Part shown: positions 7,009-13,308 of the stretch, one piece after another
How positions within the stretch are numbered: the first letter of the stretch is position 1
Layout of the letters: the number at the start of each line of letters is the position of its first letter
From: Deltaproteobacteria bacterium
GTDB taxonomy: Bacteria > Myxococcota > UBA796 > SXON01
Assembly: GCA_947483545.1 (NCBI GenBank)
Contig: CANKNP010000026.1
Span: 1 to 24,439 of the forward strand
Direction: 5' to 3'
DNA: 24,439 nucleotides
Position numbers and translations under genes: made by a program
Notes under the pieces: generated by a model
The model's database searches: none
What the model saw: the letters and a program-made list of their open reading frames with translations, nothing else
What the model was told of the DNA's origin: nothing

Positions 7009-8707
7009 TGCGCCCCCTCCTCCTCCACCCCGCGATCCAAAAGAGCATCCCGGCGAGTCCCGCGCCGCTGGATCCGCAGCTGGAGTGGCCACCTTTGTCG
7101 CCTACCGCCGTCACGGTGAACTCCCACTCAAAATACCCCGAGTCCTCGTCTTGGAGCACCAGGATTGCGGTGTAGGTTCCGATCTCTTTCACGTCGAAGG
7201 TGGCGAGACCATCGGATGTCACATTCATCTCGTCGGGCATGTCAACCCCGGAAAACGTCACGGTGTCGTCGCCTGGATCCGTTGCCTCGAACTGTATCTC
7301 GTAGTATTCGCCGGGGTAAACGAAGACTCCGGTGCCGCTATCGGCGTACCCGCTGCTCGCACATCCTCTGGATTGGGCAGCCTGGGGGATGATCAGGTCG
7401 GGCGACACGTTGTGGATGGACAGCAGGTGTTGATCGGTGGCGAGCACGTCTCCGTCCTCGCCCAACAGAGCGACCGTGAAGGTAGCCTCGGCATCGTCGG
7501 TTGAGGAGCACTCGAGCCAACTGTCGCGCTCCTCACATTGCAGCACGCCCTCCGCAGAGACCTGCCACACCACTGCGGGTGCGCATCCGTCGCTGGACCA
7601 GAGGAGCTCGACGTCCTCGCCCTCAAGCAGCTCGGCCGGTCCCGAGATCGTGATGGTTGTCCCCGCTTCGTCCACCAGACCGTCGCAGTCGTCATCGATC
7701 CCGTTGCAGGCGTCGGGCGCGCCGGGGTGTACGTCGGGGTCCGAGTCGTCACAGTCTCCGTGTTCCACGGTCCATCCGTCGTTGTCCTCGTTCGGCGATC
7801 CCGTGCAGTCCGTCACGGACCCGAACACGACCTGTTGGGAGTTGAGATCGGTCCACACGAGCTCTTCGCACCCGTCCGTCCCGTCGATCATGGAGCTCAA
7901 ACTGACCGCCTCTCCTTGGATCAACACGATCTCCTCGACGCCGGACCGAACGAACCCCAGCGCCCCGTCGTAGGCCACCACGACGTCGTCGATCGCGTCC
8001 GCGTCTACGTCGGCCGTGACGAACGCTCCCGGTCCCGTCCACAGGGGGATGCCCTCCCCGTCTACCCGCCCCAACCACCCTTCTTCGAGCGTCCAAGTGA
8101 GGAGCCCGTCGGTCAACCCGAGTCCGCCAACGGTGCCACCCGGATCCAACACGGAAACGCCCAAAGATGTCTGCAGCTGAATGCTCGTGGCCCCCACCTC
8201 GGTGACGGCGAGATCCTCCCCGTCCCACGCCATCAACGGCTCGCCGACGAGTGCTTCGAACCCAAGGTCGGCCGGGCCTGTCAGGCCGCCCTCGCCGTCG
8301 TCCAGCCAGCCGGAAACCGTAGATCGTATGGTGACAATACCGTCGGGCTCATCGATAATCCCGTCACACGGGCCCGTCGTGAGTTGGATGGGGAGCCCGA
8401 GGGCGTCCGCTTCCCAGGGTATGCGCCAGACCCCCTCGGTTCCGCATACCCACACCTCGGAGACGCCGTCTCCGTCGGGATCCCGGGTGATCAGCGCTTT
8501 CCCGCCCTGGGCGACCTCCGCGACCAGCGGGTCGTCCCGATACCCATACACGTCCAGCAGCCACAACGTCGTCGCGCTGAGCACGATGAGGCGCGGGCCC
8601 TCGGCGCGGGTCACCCCCAGCACTGCCACCGGGTTGCCGGGCGGAACCCATCGACCGACCTCCTCGAAGGTGAACGCGTGGGCGAGGGTGGCGAAGGCGA
8701 AAATCAT
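7001..8707 (-). CDS. paralog 2: secreted VCBS/FG-GAP + MopE motif + Ig-like protein with Cys/TM/Arg C-terminal tail
   Basis: The protein has 568 aa with the same architecture as its neighbours: leader MIFAFATLAHA, then FTFEEVGRW, then VCBS-like strands (ITRDPDGDGVSEVWVC, VTADVDADAIDDVVV). The MopE motif is DNDGWTVEHGDCDD...ACNGIDDDCDGLVDE, followed by two Ig-like segments. The tail is SCGSSGAGLAG, a hydrophobic stretch, then WRRRGRTP. It is the most divergent of the three: it has a YGYRDD insertion near residue 55 and lacks the D-x-D-G in the strand before the MopE motif (it reads SMIDGTDGCEELVW). ATG 8707 overlaps the TGA of paralog 3 (ATGA). GAGG lies five bases upstream, so translation is probably coupled. 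That Shine-Dalgarno lies inside repeat R3. It is probably surface-exposed with unknown function. Confidence 0.87.
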   Translation of the reverse strand: MIFAFATLAHAFTFEEVGRWVPPGNPVAVLGVTRAEGPRLIVLSATTLWLLDVYGYRDDPLVAEVAQGGKALITRDPDGDGVSEVWVCGTEGVWRIPWEADALGLPIQLTTGPCDGIIDEPDGIVTIRSTVSGWLDDGEGGLTGPADLGFEALVGEPLMAWDGEDLAVTEVGATSIQLQTSLGVSVLDPGGTVGGLGLTDGLLTWTLEEGWLGRVDGEGIPLWTGPGAFVTADVDADAIDDVVVAYDGALGFVRSGVEEIVLIQGEAVSLSSMIDGTDGCEELVWTDLNSQQVVFGSVTDCTGSPNEDNDGWTVEHGDCDDSDPDVHPGAPDACNGIDDDCDGLVDEAGTTITISGPAELLEGEDVELLWSSDGCAPAVVWQVSAEGVLQCEERDSWLECSSTDDAEATFTVALLGEDGDVLATDQHLLSIHNVSPDLIIPQAAQSRGCASSGYADSGTGVFVYPGEYYEIQFEATDPGDDTVTFSGVDMPDEMNVTSDGLATFDVKEIGTYTAILVLQDEDSGYFEWEFTVTAVGDKGGHSSCGSSGAGLAGMLFWIAGWRRRGRTP

Positions 8708-10452
8708 GGCTGCCTCGGGGCCATCCTCTTGGCGCAGACGCCTCCGTGGAACGGCAGTGGACCCCGGCTGGGCACGCTATTTCGCCTGCGCCACACGCTC
8801 AAGAACACCAACCCCACGATTCCCGCGCTGCTCGACCCGCAGCAGGGGTCGTACTCCACCTCGTTGGCCACGCTCACCGTGACCCGCCAGTCGGAGTATC
8901 CAGCGTCCTCGTCCCGAAGCACCAGCGTGGGGGTGTAGGTGCCGATCTTGCTCACGTCGAAGGTGGCGAAACCATCGGAGGAGAGGGTCATGCCCGCGGG
9001 CATGTCGGTCCCCGAGAACGTCACCGTGTCGTCGCCCGGATCCTCGGCTTCCAGTTGTAGCTCGTAGTATTCGCCAGGGTTGACGTAGATATCAGCGCCG
9101 CTGTCGTCGTAGCCGCTGCTCCCACAACCCTCGCTCTGGGGGATGATCAGCTCGGGGGAGACGTTGTAGATGGTGAGCCCGTGTTGATCCGTCACTTGGA
9201 TTCCCCCCGCTGCGTCCAACATCGCGACGGTGAACATTGCATTCGCGTCGTCCTCCGAGGAGCACTCCAGCCAACTGGAGTGCTCCTCACAGCGCAAAAC
9301 CCCCTCAGCGGAGATCTGCCAGAGCACGGCCGCCGGGCAACCGTCGCTCGTCCAGGAGATCTCGAAGTCGTCGCCCTCGTTGATCCCCATGGGGCCGGAG
9401 ATGGCGATGGTGGTGCCTTCTTCGTCTACGATTCCGTCGCAGTCATCGTCGATGCTGTTGCAGATCTCCGATTGGCCGGGATTTCGGTCGGCGTCACGGT
9501 CATCGCAATCGCCGGTGTCCGGACTGTACCCGTCCCCGTCCCGGTCGAGGGCGCTCCCGCAGTCGGTCACCGACCCCACCACGATCTGCTCGCTATCCAC
9601 GTCAATCCAGGCGATCTCATCGCAACCGTCGCCGTCCAGATCCCCGGCAGTGAGGCTCGCCGCTCCCCCGCCCAGGGCCGTGAGCGACTCCACGCCCCCA
9701 CGAACCAACCCCAATCCCGCCGCGTGCGTCACAACGACGTCTTCGATCCCGTCAGCGTCCAAGTCTGCGACAACGAACGCACCTGCGCCGCTCGCGAGGG
9801 CGATTCCCAGGCCGTTCCGCCAACCCAACCAACCCTCCGAGAGCGTCCACGCGAGCGCGCTGTCCTTCAACCCAAGTCCGCCGATGGTTCCGCCTGGATC
9901 CAACAACGATACCCCAAGGGACGACCGGACTTGGATGGTGCCCGCCCCAACCTCGGTGATGGCCAGATCCACCCCATCCCATGCCAGCAGGGGCTGTCCG
10001 ACGAGCGCAGCGAATCCGAGATCGCTCGGACCCGTCACGCCCCCCGCGCCGTCGTCCAGCCAGCCCGACACGCTTGAGTTGACCGTGACGATGCCGCCGG
10101 GCTCCTCGATGATCGCATCACAGAGGGCAGTCGTCACTTGGGTCCGGGGCCCCAGCATGTCGGGCCCCCAGGGCACGCTCCAGACCCCTTGCTCGCCGCA
10201 CACCCACAAGTCGGAGACCCCGTCGCCGTCTGGATCGCGCGTGATGACGGCGGCCCCGCCTTGGGCGACCTCGGCGACCACGACACCCGTGTCGCGGTCG
10301 AACACCTGCAGCATCGCCTCGCCAAGCACCACGACCCGTGGGCCTTCGGCGCGGGAGACCGACAGCAGGCCTCGGGGATCGGCTGGTGCAGCCCATCGCG
10401 CGACCTCCTCAAACGTGAACGCGTGGGCGGCTGCGGCGAGGGTGAGGATCAT
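8704..10452 (-). CDS. paralog 3: secreted VCBS/FG-GAP + MopE motif + Ig-like protein, altered C-terminus
   Basis: The protein has 582 aa from ATG 10452; a TTG at 10470 would add LRCIA and a positive charge to the leader. The leader MILTLAAAAHA precedes FTFEEVARW. Then come VCBS-like repeats (VVADLDADGIEDVVV, DLDGDGCDEIAWID), a MopE motif (DRDGDGYSPDTGDCDD...ICNSIDDDCDGIVDEE) and Ig-like segments. It is closest to paralog 1. The sorting-like tail CCGSSSAGIVGLVFLSVWRRR is followed by 25 extra residues not present in the other two. The DNA from 8799 leftwards is the repeat R3 sequence, which elsewhere encodes the end of an Rpn-type gene in another frame. The native 3' end has apparently been replaced, with the WRRR supplied by the alternative frame. 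It is the first gene of the three-gene operon. Confidence 0.86.
   Translation of the reverse strand: MILTLAAAAHAFTFEEVARWAAPADPRGLLSVSRAEGPRVVVLGEAMLQVFDRDTGVVVAEVAQGGAAVITRDPDGDGVSDLWVCGEQGVWSVPWGPDMLGPRTQVTTALCDAIIEEPGGIVTVNSSVSGWLDDGAGGVTGPSDLGFAALVGQPLLAWDGVDLAITEVGAGTIQVRSSLGVSLLDPGGTIGGLGLKDSALAWTLSEGWLGWRNGLGIALASGAGAFVVADLDADGIEDVVVTHAAGLGLVRGGVESLTALGGGAASLTAGDLDGDGCDEIAWIDVDSEQIVVGSVTDCGSALDRDGDGYSPDTGDCDDRDADRNPGQSEICNSIDDDCDGIVDEEGTTIAISGPMGINEGDDFEISWTSDGCPAAVLWQISAEGVLRCEEHSSWLECSSEDDANAMFTVAMLDAAGGIQVTDQHGLTIYNVSPELIIPQSEGCGSSGYDDSGADIYVNPGEYYELQLEAEDPGDDTVTFSGTDMPAGMTLSSDGFATFDVSKIGTYTPTLVLRDEDAGYSDWRVTVSVANEVEYDPCCGSSSAGIVGLVFLSVWRRRNSVPSRGPLPFHGGVCAKRMAPRQP
8708..8799 (-). 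repeat. 92-bp module copy R3
   Basis: It aligns without gaps to 10492-10583 with 7 mismatches (about 92% identity) in the same orientation. On the minus strand it begins with AGCGTGTGGCGCAGGCGAAA-TAG, the end of an Rpn-like frame (ERVAQAK stop). It then contains the GCCGT-TCC-ACGG mini-hairpin and ends in GAGGCAGCC just before the paralog 2 ATG, providing its ribosome binding site. Confidence 0.85.
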
Positions 10453-10491
10453 GGCGATGCAGCGGAGCAAGAATCAGACCGCGGGGGTGCG

Positions 10492-10583
10492 GGCTGCCTT
10501 GGGACCATCCTCCTGGCGCAGATGCCGCCGTGGAACGGCAGTGGACCCGGGCTGGGCACTCTATTTCGCCTGCGCCACACGCT
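10492..10583 (-). repeat. 92-bp module copy R4 (upstream of paralog 3)
   Basis: This is the partner of 8708-8799 (7 mismatches in 92). It lies 40 bp upstream of the paralog 3 ATG and overlaps the Rpn C-terminal remnant. The spacing between R4, R3, R2 and R1 is close to 1.8 kb each time, as expected for tandem duplication of a module-plus-gene unit. Confidence 0.85.
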
Positions 10584-10614
10584 GTGCCAACTCGCGCTTC
10601 AACGTCGGGAAGCG
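10561..10614 (-). pseudogene. C-terminal remnant of an Rpn/PD-(D/E)XK transposase-like gene
   Basis: The minus-strand reading RFPTLKRELAQRVAQAK-stop matches the intact gene at 15447-16355, which ends RFATLKRDLAERVAPAK-stop. About 13 of 17 residues are identical, and the DNA is clearly alignable over about 55 bases from the stop codon. Upstream of the Arg the similarity ends. The rest of the gene is absent, replaced by the divergent gene at 10657. Confidence 0.7.
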
Positions 10615-10656
10615 CCCCCAGCCGAGCACCACCGGCCCGGATGCTAAACTCCCGGC

Positions 10657-11781
10657 GTGCTCCTCCTCATCGTCCTCGTCGCACCCGCGCTCGCGGCAGA
10701 GAAGCCCGTCCTGGTGCTCCCCGCGGACGAGCCCCCCGCCGCGTGGTCCGCTGCTGCGACCCTCGCGGGGTTCACGGTCGGGCAAGCGACCGAGGGAGCC
10801 AGGGTCGAGCTGATCCACGGACCATCCGGCTGGTCGCTGATCGCTCGAAACGGAGCCGCTGACGAAATCCACGTCGCGATCGCCGCACCGAGCACTCCGC
10901 AGGCGCGGGAAGACGCCGCGTGGCTGGCCTCAAGCCTCTTGACCGAGCTCCCGCACGCCCCCGCCGCAGCTCCTCCGACCGCCCGAATGCCAACTGCTCC
11001 CCCGGCCGCGACCCCAACTGCCCCCTCGCCGACGCGCATCCCGCTCGACGTGCGGCGCCTGACCCCCACTGCCGGAAACACGACGCTCACGGAGGTCGCG
11101 CCACCGCCACTTGAGACAATCGCCCCGCCCCCGCCGCCCGCAGCACCACCGGTCGCGCCTGATCAATTGCCGGTGGTCACCGCCGCAACGCCCGCCACCG
11201 CCTGCCCAGAGGTCGTCGCGCTGGTCCCCCCACCGACCCCCGGCGACACCGCGCTTCCCGCACCCGCTTACTTCCGCCCGCGCTTCTGGGCCACGGCGGG
11301 CCCGACCGTCGCATGGCGCGCGGACACATCGCTGGGTGCCGGCGCGGACCTGACCCTCGGGCTGCGTGCGGGCGATGCCGTCTGGCTGGGGCTCAGCGCG
11401 CGCTGGCTCGCGTCTCGGACCTTCCCCGACATTCCGTCGAGCGTTGTCGCCCCCAGCGTGGATGTGTCGGCCGGCATGTGGTGGTCACCTTCCGGCTGGC
11501 TCGCGCCGTTGGTGGGTGTGGGCGCGGGCGTGTCGTCACGCAGCTACGCGCAGGGCACCCGGGAGATCGATCGGTTTCTGGTGCCGTTTGGTGCAGCCGA
11601 CGCCGGCGCGAGGGTGCGCCTGGGCGAGCGCCTGGACGTCGTGCTGGGCGCGCGCTTGATCGCGGACGCCTCCGTCACGCTGGCGACCCTCGGCGAGAGC
11701 GACCCCGTGCCGCTCTCCCCCTGGGAGCTGGGCGGCCGCTTGACGCTTTGGGGCACGCTGCCCGGATCCGCTGGACCGTGA
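10657..11781 (+). CDS. secreted protein with Pro-rich linker and beta-barrel-like C-terminal domain
   Basis: The protein has 374 aa from GTG 10657 and is not assigned to a named family. It has a signal peptide (LLLIVLVAPALA, cleavage before AEKP) and a short N-terminal domain to about residue 95. A long Ala/Pro/Thr linker follows (about 100-200, with runs such as PPPLETIAPPPPPAAPP). The C-terminal part, about residues 205-365, has alternating Gly/aromatic strands (FWATAGPTVAWRADTSLGAGADLTLGL, GMWWSPSGWLAPLVGVGAGV) typical of outer-membrane beta-barrel or OmpA-like barrel proteins. An extended -10-like TGCTAAACT ends six bases before the GTG, so the mRNA may be leaderless. Its stop codon TGA forms part of the sigma-gene promoter. 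Given its position directly before the ECF sigma/FecR pair, it may be an envelope partner of that system; this is an inference. Confidence 0.8.
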   Translation: MLLLIVLVAPALAAEKPVLVLPADEPPAAWSAAATLAGFTVGQATEGARVELIHGPSGWSLIARNGAADEIHVAIAAPSTPQAREDAAWLASSLLTELPHAPAAAPPTARMPTAPPAATPTAPSPTRIPLDVRRLTPTAGNTTLTEVAPPPLETIAPPPPPAAPPVAPDQLPVVTAATPATACPEVVALVPPPTPGDTALPAPAYFRPRFWATAGPTVAWRADTSLGAGADLTLGLRAGDAVWLGLSARWLASRTFPDIPSSVVAPSVDVSAGMWWSPSGWLAPLVGVGAGVSSRSYAQGTREIDRFLVPFGAADAGARVRLGERLDVVLGARLIADASVTLATLGESDPVPLSPWELGGRLTLWGTLPGSAGP

Positions 11782-11806
11782 TCCTTTTGCCGTCGTCCAC
11801 CGTCTG
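11779..11806 (+). promoter_or_regulatory. predicted ECF-type promoter, copy 1 (sigma gene)
   Basis: TGATCCTTTT (11779-11788), 11 bases, then CCGTCTG (11800-11806). Read as -35 TGATCC, a 16-bp spacer and -10 CGTCTG, it has the spacing and C-G-T-C core usual for ECF sigma factors. The element overlaps the preceding stop codon. The predicted transcription start lies only a few bases before the sigma ATG at 11815. An identical arrangement occurs at 13263-13290. Confidence 0.65.
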
Positions 11807-11814
11807 AAGGCTCG

Positions 11815-12399
11815 ATGCGTGAACGCGAGCTGACCGTGAGCTTCCTCCCCGCGGTGATCGCGGGGGATCGGGCCGCGGGCGACAAGCTCTACGACCTGTG
11901 GGGCCCGGTCGTGCTCCGTTGGTGCGCGCGCATCGGGGGTCCGCGGGTCGACGAGGAGGATGCTGCCCATGACGTGTTCGAGCACGTCTTCGCGCGCCTG
12001 CACACGCTGCGGGACCCGCGTGCATTCCCCGCCTGGCTGTTCGCCGCGACCCGGCGCGTCGTCATCGATCACCGGCGACGTGCGTGGCTGCGGCGCTGGG
12101 TTCCCGGACTCCTGCCGGATGTTGCAGACCCCCAGGCCGAGCACCGCGTCGAGCGGGACGACCTCGCCCGCACCGTCCGCGATGTCGTCGATGCCCTGCC
12201 CGCGGACTTGCGGGAGGTGCTGGTGCTGTGTGAGATGGAGGAGCGGAACGCCACGGAGGTCGCCGAGCTGGTCGGGGTGCCCCTGGGGACGGTCAAGAGT
12301 CGACTGCGACGGGCTCGCGAGCGCTTTGAGGCCGAGGCGCGTCGCCGGGGTCTGGCACCAGACGTCGAGCCTGCGGGCGCAGACGAGGAGTGCGGATGA
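11815..12399 (+). CDS. ECF-family RNA polymerase sigma factor
   Basis: The protein has 194 aa. Region 2 is DAAHDVFEHVFARLHTL...FPAWLFAATRRVVIDHRRR (about 44-85), which recognises and melts the -10. Region 4 is ALPADLREVLVLCEMEE...VAELVGVPLGTVKSRLRRARERF (about 127-172), the -35-binding helix-turn-helix. There is no region 1.1 or 3, so it is group 4 (ECF). The length fits the family. The Arg-rich linker RRRAWLRRW between the domains is notable. Its stop overlaps the FecR-protein start (ATGA), so the two are co-translated. The promoter-like element upstream is repeated before the lipoprotein gene, suggesting autoregulation and a regulon that includes the lipoprotein. The mRNA is probably almost leaderless, since the predicted -10 ends eight bases before the ATG. 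Confidence 0.92.
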   Translation: MRERELTVSFLPAVIAGDRAAGDKLYDLWGPVVLRWCARIGGPRVDEEDAAHDVFEHVFARLHTLRDPRAFPAWLFAATRRVVIDHRRRAWLRRWVPGLLPDVADPQAEHRVERDDLARTVRDVVDALPADLREVLVLCEMEERNATEVAELVGVPLGTVKSRLRRARERFEAEARRRGLAPDVEPAGADEECG

Positions 12400-13265
12400 A
12401 GGGCTGGCAGCGCCATCTCCGAGCCGCGCGGGACGCGACCGAACCGGGGGGCGAGTGCGTCGAGCGACTGGGACGCCGAGCGCGCTGGCCGGGCACCCTA
12501 CTGCGCCAGGCTGCTGCCGAGCCGCGCCCCAACGCGCTCGCGCGGCTTCGGGCCCCTCCGGTTCGCCGGTTCTCGCGGATCGGCCTGCTCGCCCTGGCGG
12601 CGATCTCGGTCGCCGCGCTCCTCACGTGGTCCGTCTGGCCTGCGCGCGCGCTGTCCGAGCGACTCGACGCACTCGAGCTGGTCTCCCGGTCGCTGACGGC
12701 AGAGGTGGACCTCGACTACCAGGGCTCCGGCAGCGTGGAGGGCACCGACCGTGCCCCCCACATCCGCTGGGAGGTAGGCAGGCTCGATGTCACCGTCACG
12801 CCCGACCAGGGGATTTACCTCGTCGTCGAGACGGATGAGGGCGCGGTCCACGTTGTCGGCACCGCGTTTTCGGTCACCCGAGACGCCCTTGGAACGCTCG
12901 TGCGGGTCGAGCGCGGGGAGGTCAGCGTCACGTGCCAGGGCAGCCTCTCCCGTTCGGTAGGCCCTGGCGAGCAAACCACCTGCCTGCCCGTTCGGCCGGC
13001 GGCCTGGCTCGGACGAGCACACGCGCTGCTCGCCGCGGGCCACCCCGTCGATGACGTACTCCATGCCGTGGACCAGGGCCTGAAGCTCTCCAAACGCGAA
13101 GGCCCAGCGGACGGCGAGCTGGTTGCCTTGCGAATCCGCGTGCTGGTGGATGCGGGGCGCTACCCCGAGGCTCTCCGCGCCGCCGATGCCTATCTGGCAT
13201 CGGGCGCCACACCCCGCCGCCCCGAGGTACAAGCCCTCGCAGCGGAACTTCGGGCACGGCCGTGA
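12396..13265 (+). CDS. membrane-anchored FecR-domain protein (putative anti-sigma/signal transducer)
   Basis: The protein has 289 aa. A cytoplasmic Arg-rich N-terminus (1-60) is followed by one membrane helix (about 61-82, IGLLALAAISVAALLTWSVW) and a periplasmic FecR-like domain (about 107-196). The core is VVETDEGAVHVVGTAFSVTR and LVRVERGEVSVTC, ending in SVGPGEQTTC. The C-terminal 85 residues are helical and TPR-like (AWLGRAHALLAAGHPVDDVLHAV...GRYPEALRAADAYL). FecR proteins sense envelope signals and control an adjacent ECF sigma factor. ATG 12396 overlaps the sigma stop (ATGA), with GAGGAG at 12384-12389. No zinc-type anti-sigma motif (H-x3-C-x2-C) is seen, so control is probably FecR-like rather than ZAS-like. 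Its TGA is the first element of the next promoter. Confidence 0.87.
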   Translation: MKGWQRHLRAARDATEPGGECVERLGRRARWPGTLLRQAAAEPRPNALARLRAPPVRRFSRIGLLALAAISVAALLTWSVWPARALSERLDALELVSRSLTAEVDLDYQGSGSVEGTDRAPHIRWEVGRLDVTVTPDQGIYLVVETDEGAVHVVGTAFSVTRDALGTLVRVERGEVSVTCQGSLSRSVGPGEQTTCLPVRPAAWLGRAHALLAAGHPVDDVLHAVDQGLKLSKREGPADGELVALRIRVLVDAGRYPEALRAADAYLASGATPRRPEVQALAAELRARP

Positions 13266-13290
13266 TCGTTTTCCACCCCTCCGCCGTCTG
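13263..13290 (+). promoter_or_regulatory. predicted ECF-type promoter, copy 2 (lipoprotein gene)
   Basis: TGATCGTTTT (13263-13272), 11 bases, CCGTCTG (13284-13290). The sequence and spacing match the element at 11779-11806, and it again overlaps the stop codon of the preceding gene. The lipoprotein ATG is at 13309, with GGAGG at 13299-13303. Confidence 0.65.
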
Positions 13291-13308
13291 TACTCCTCGG
13301 AGGCCTCG

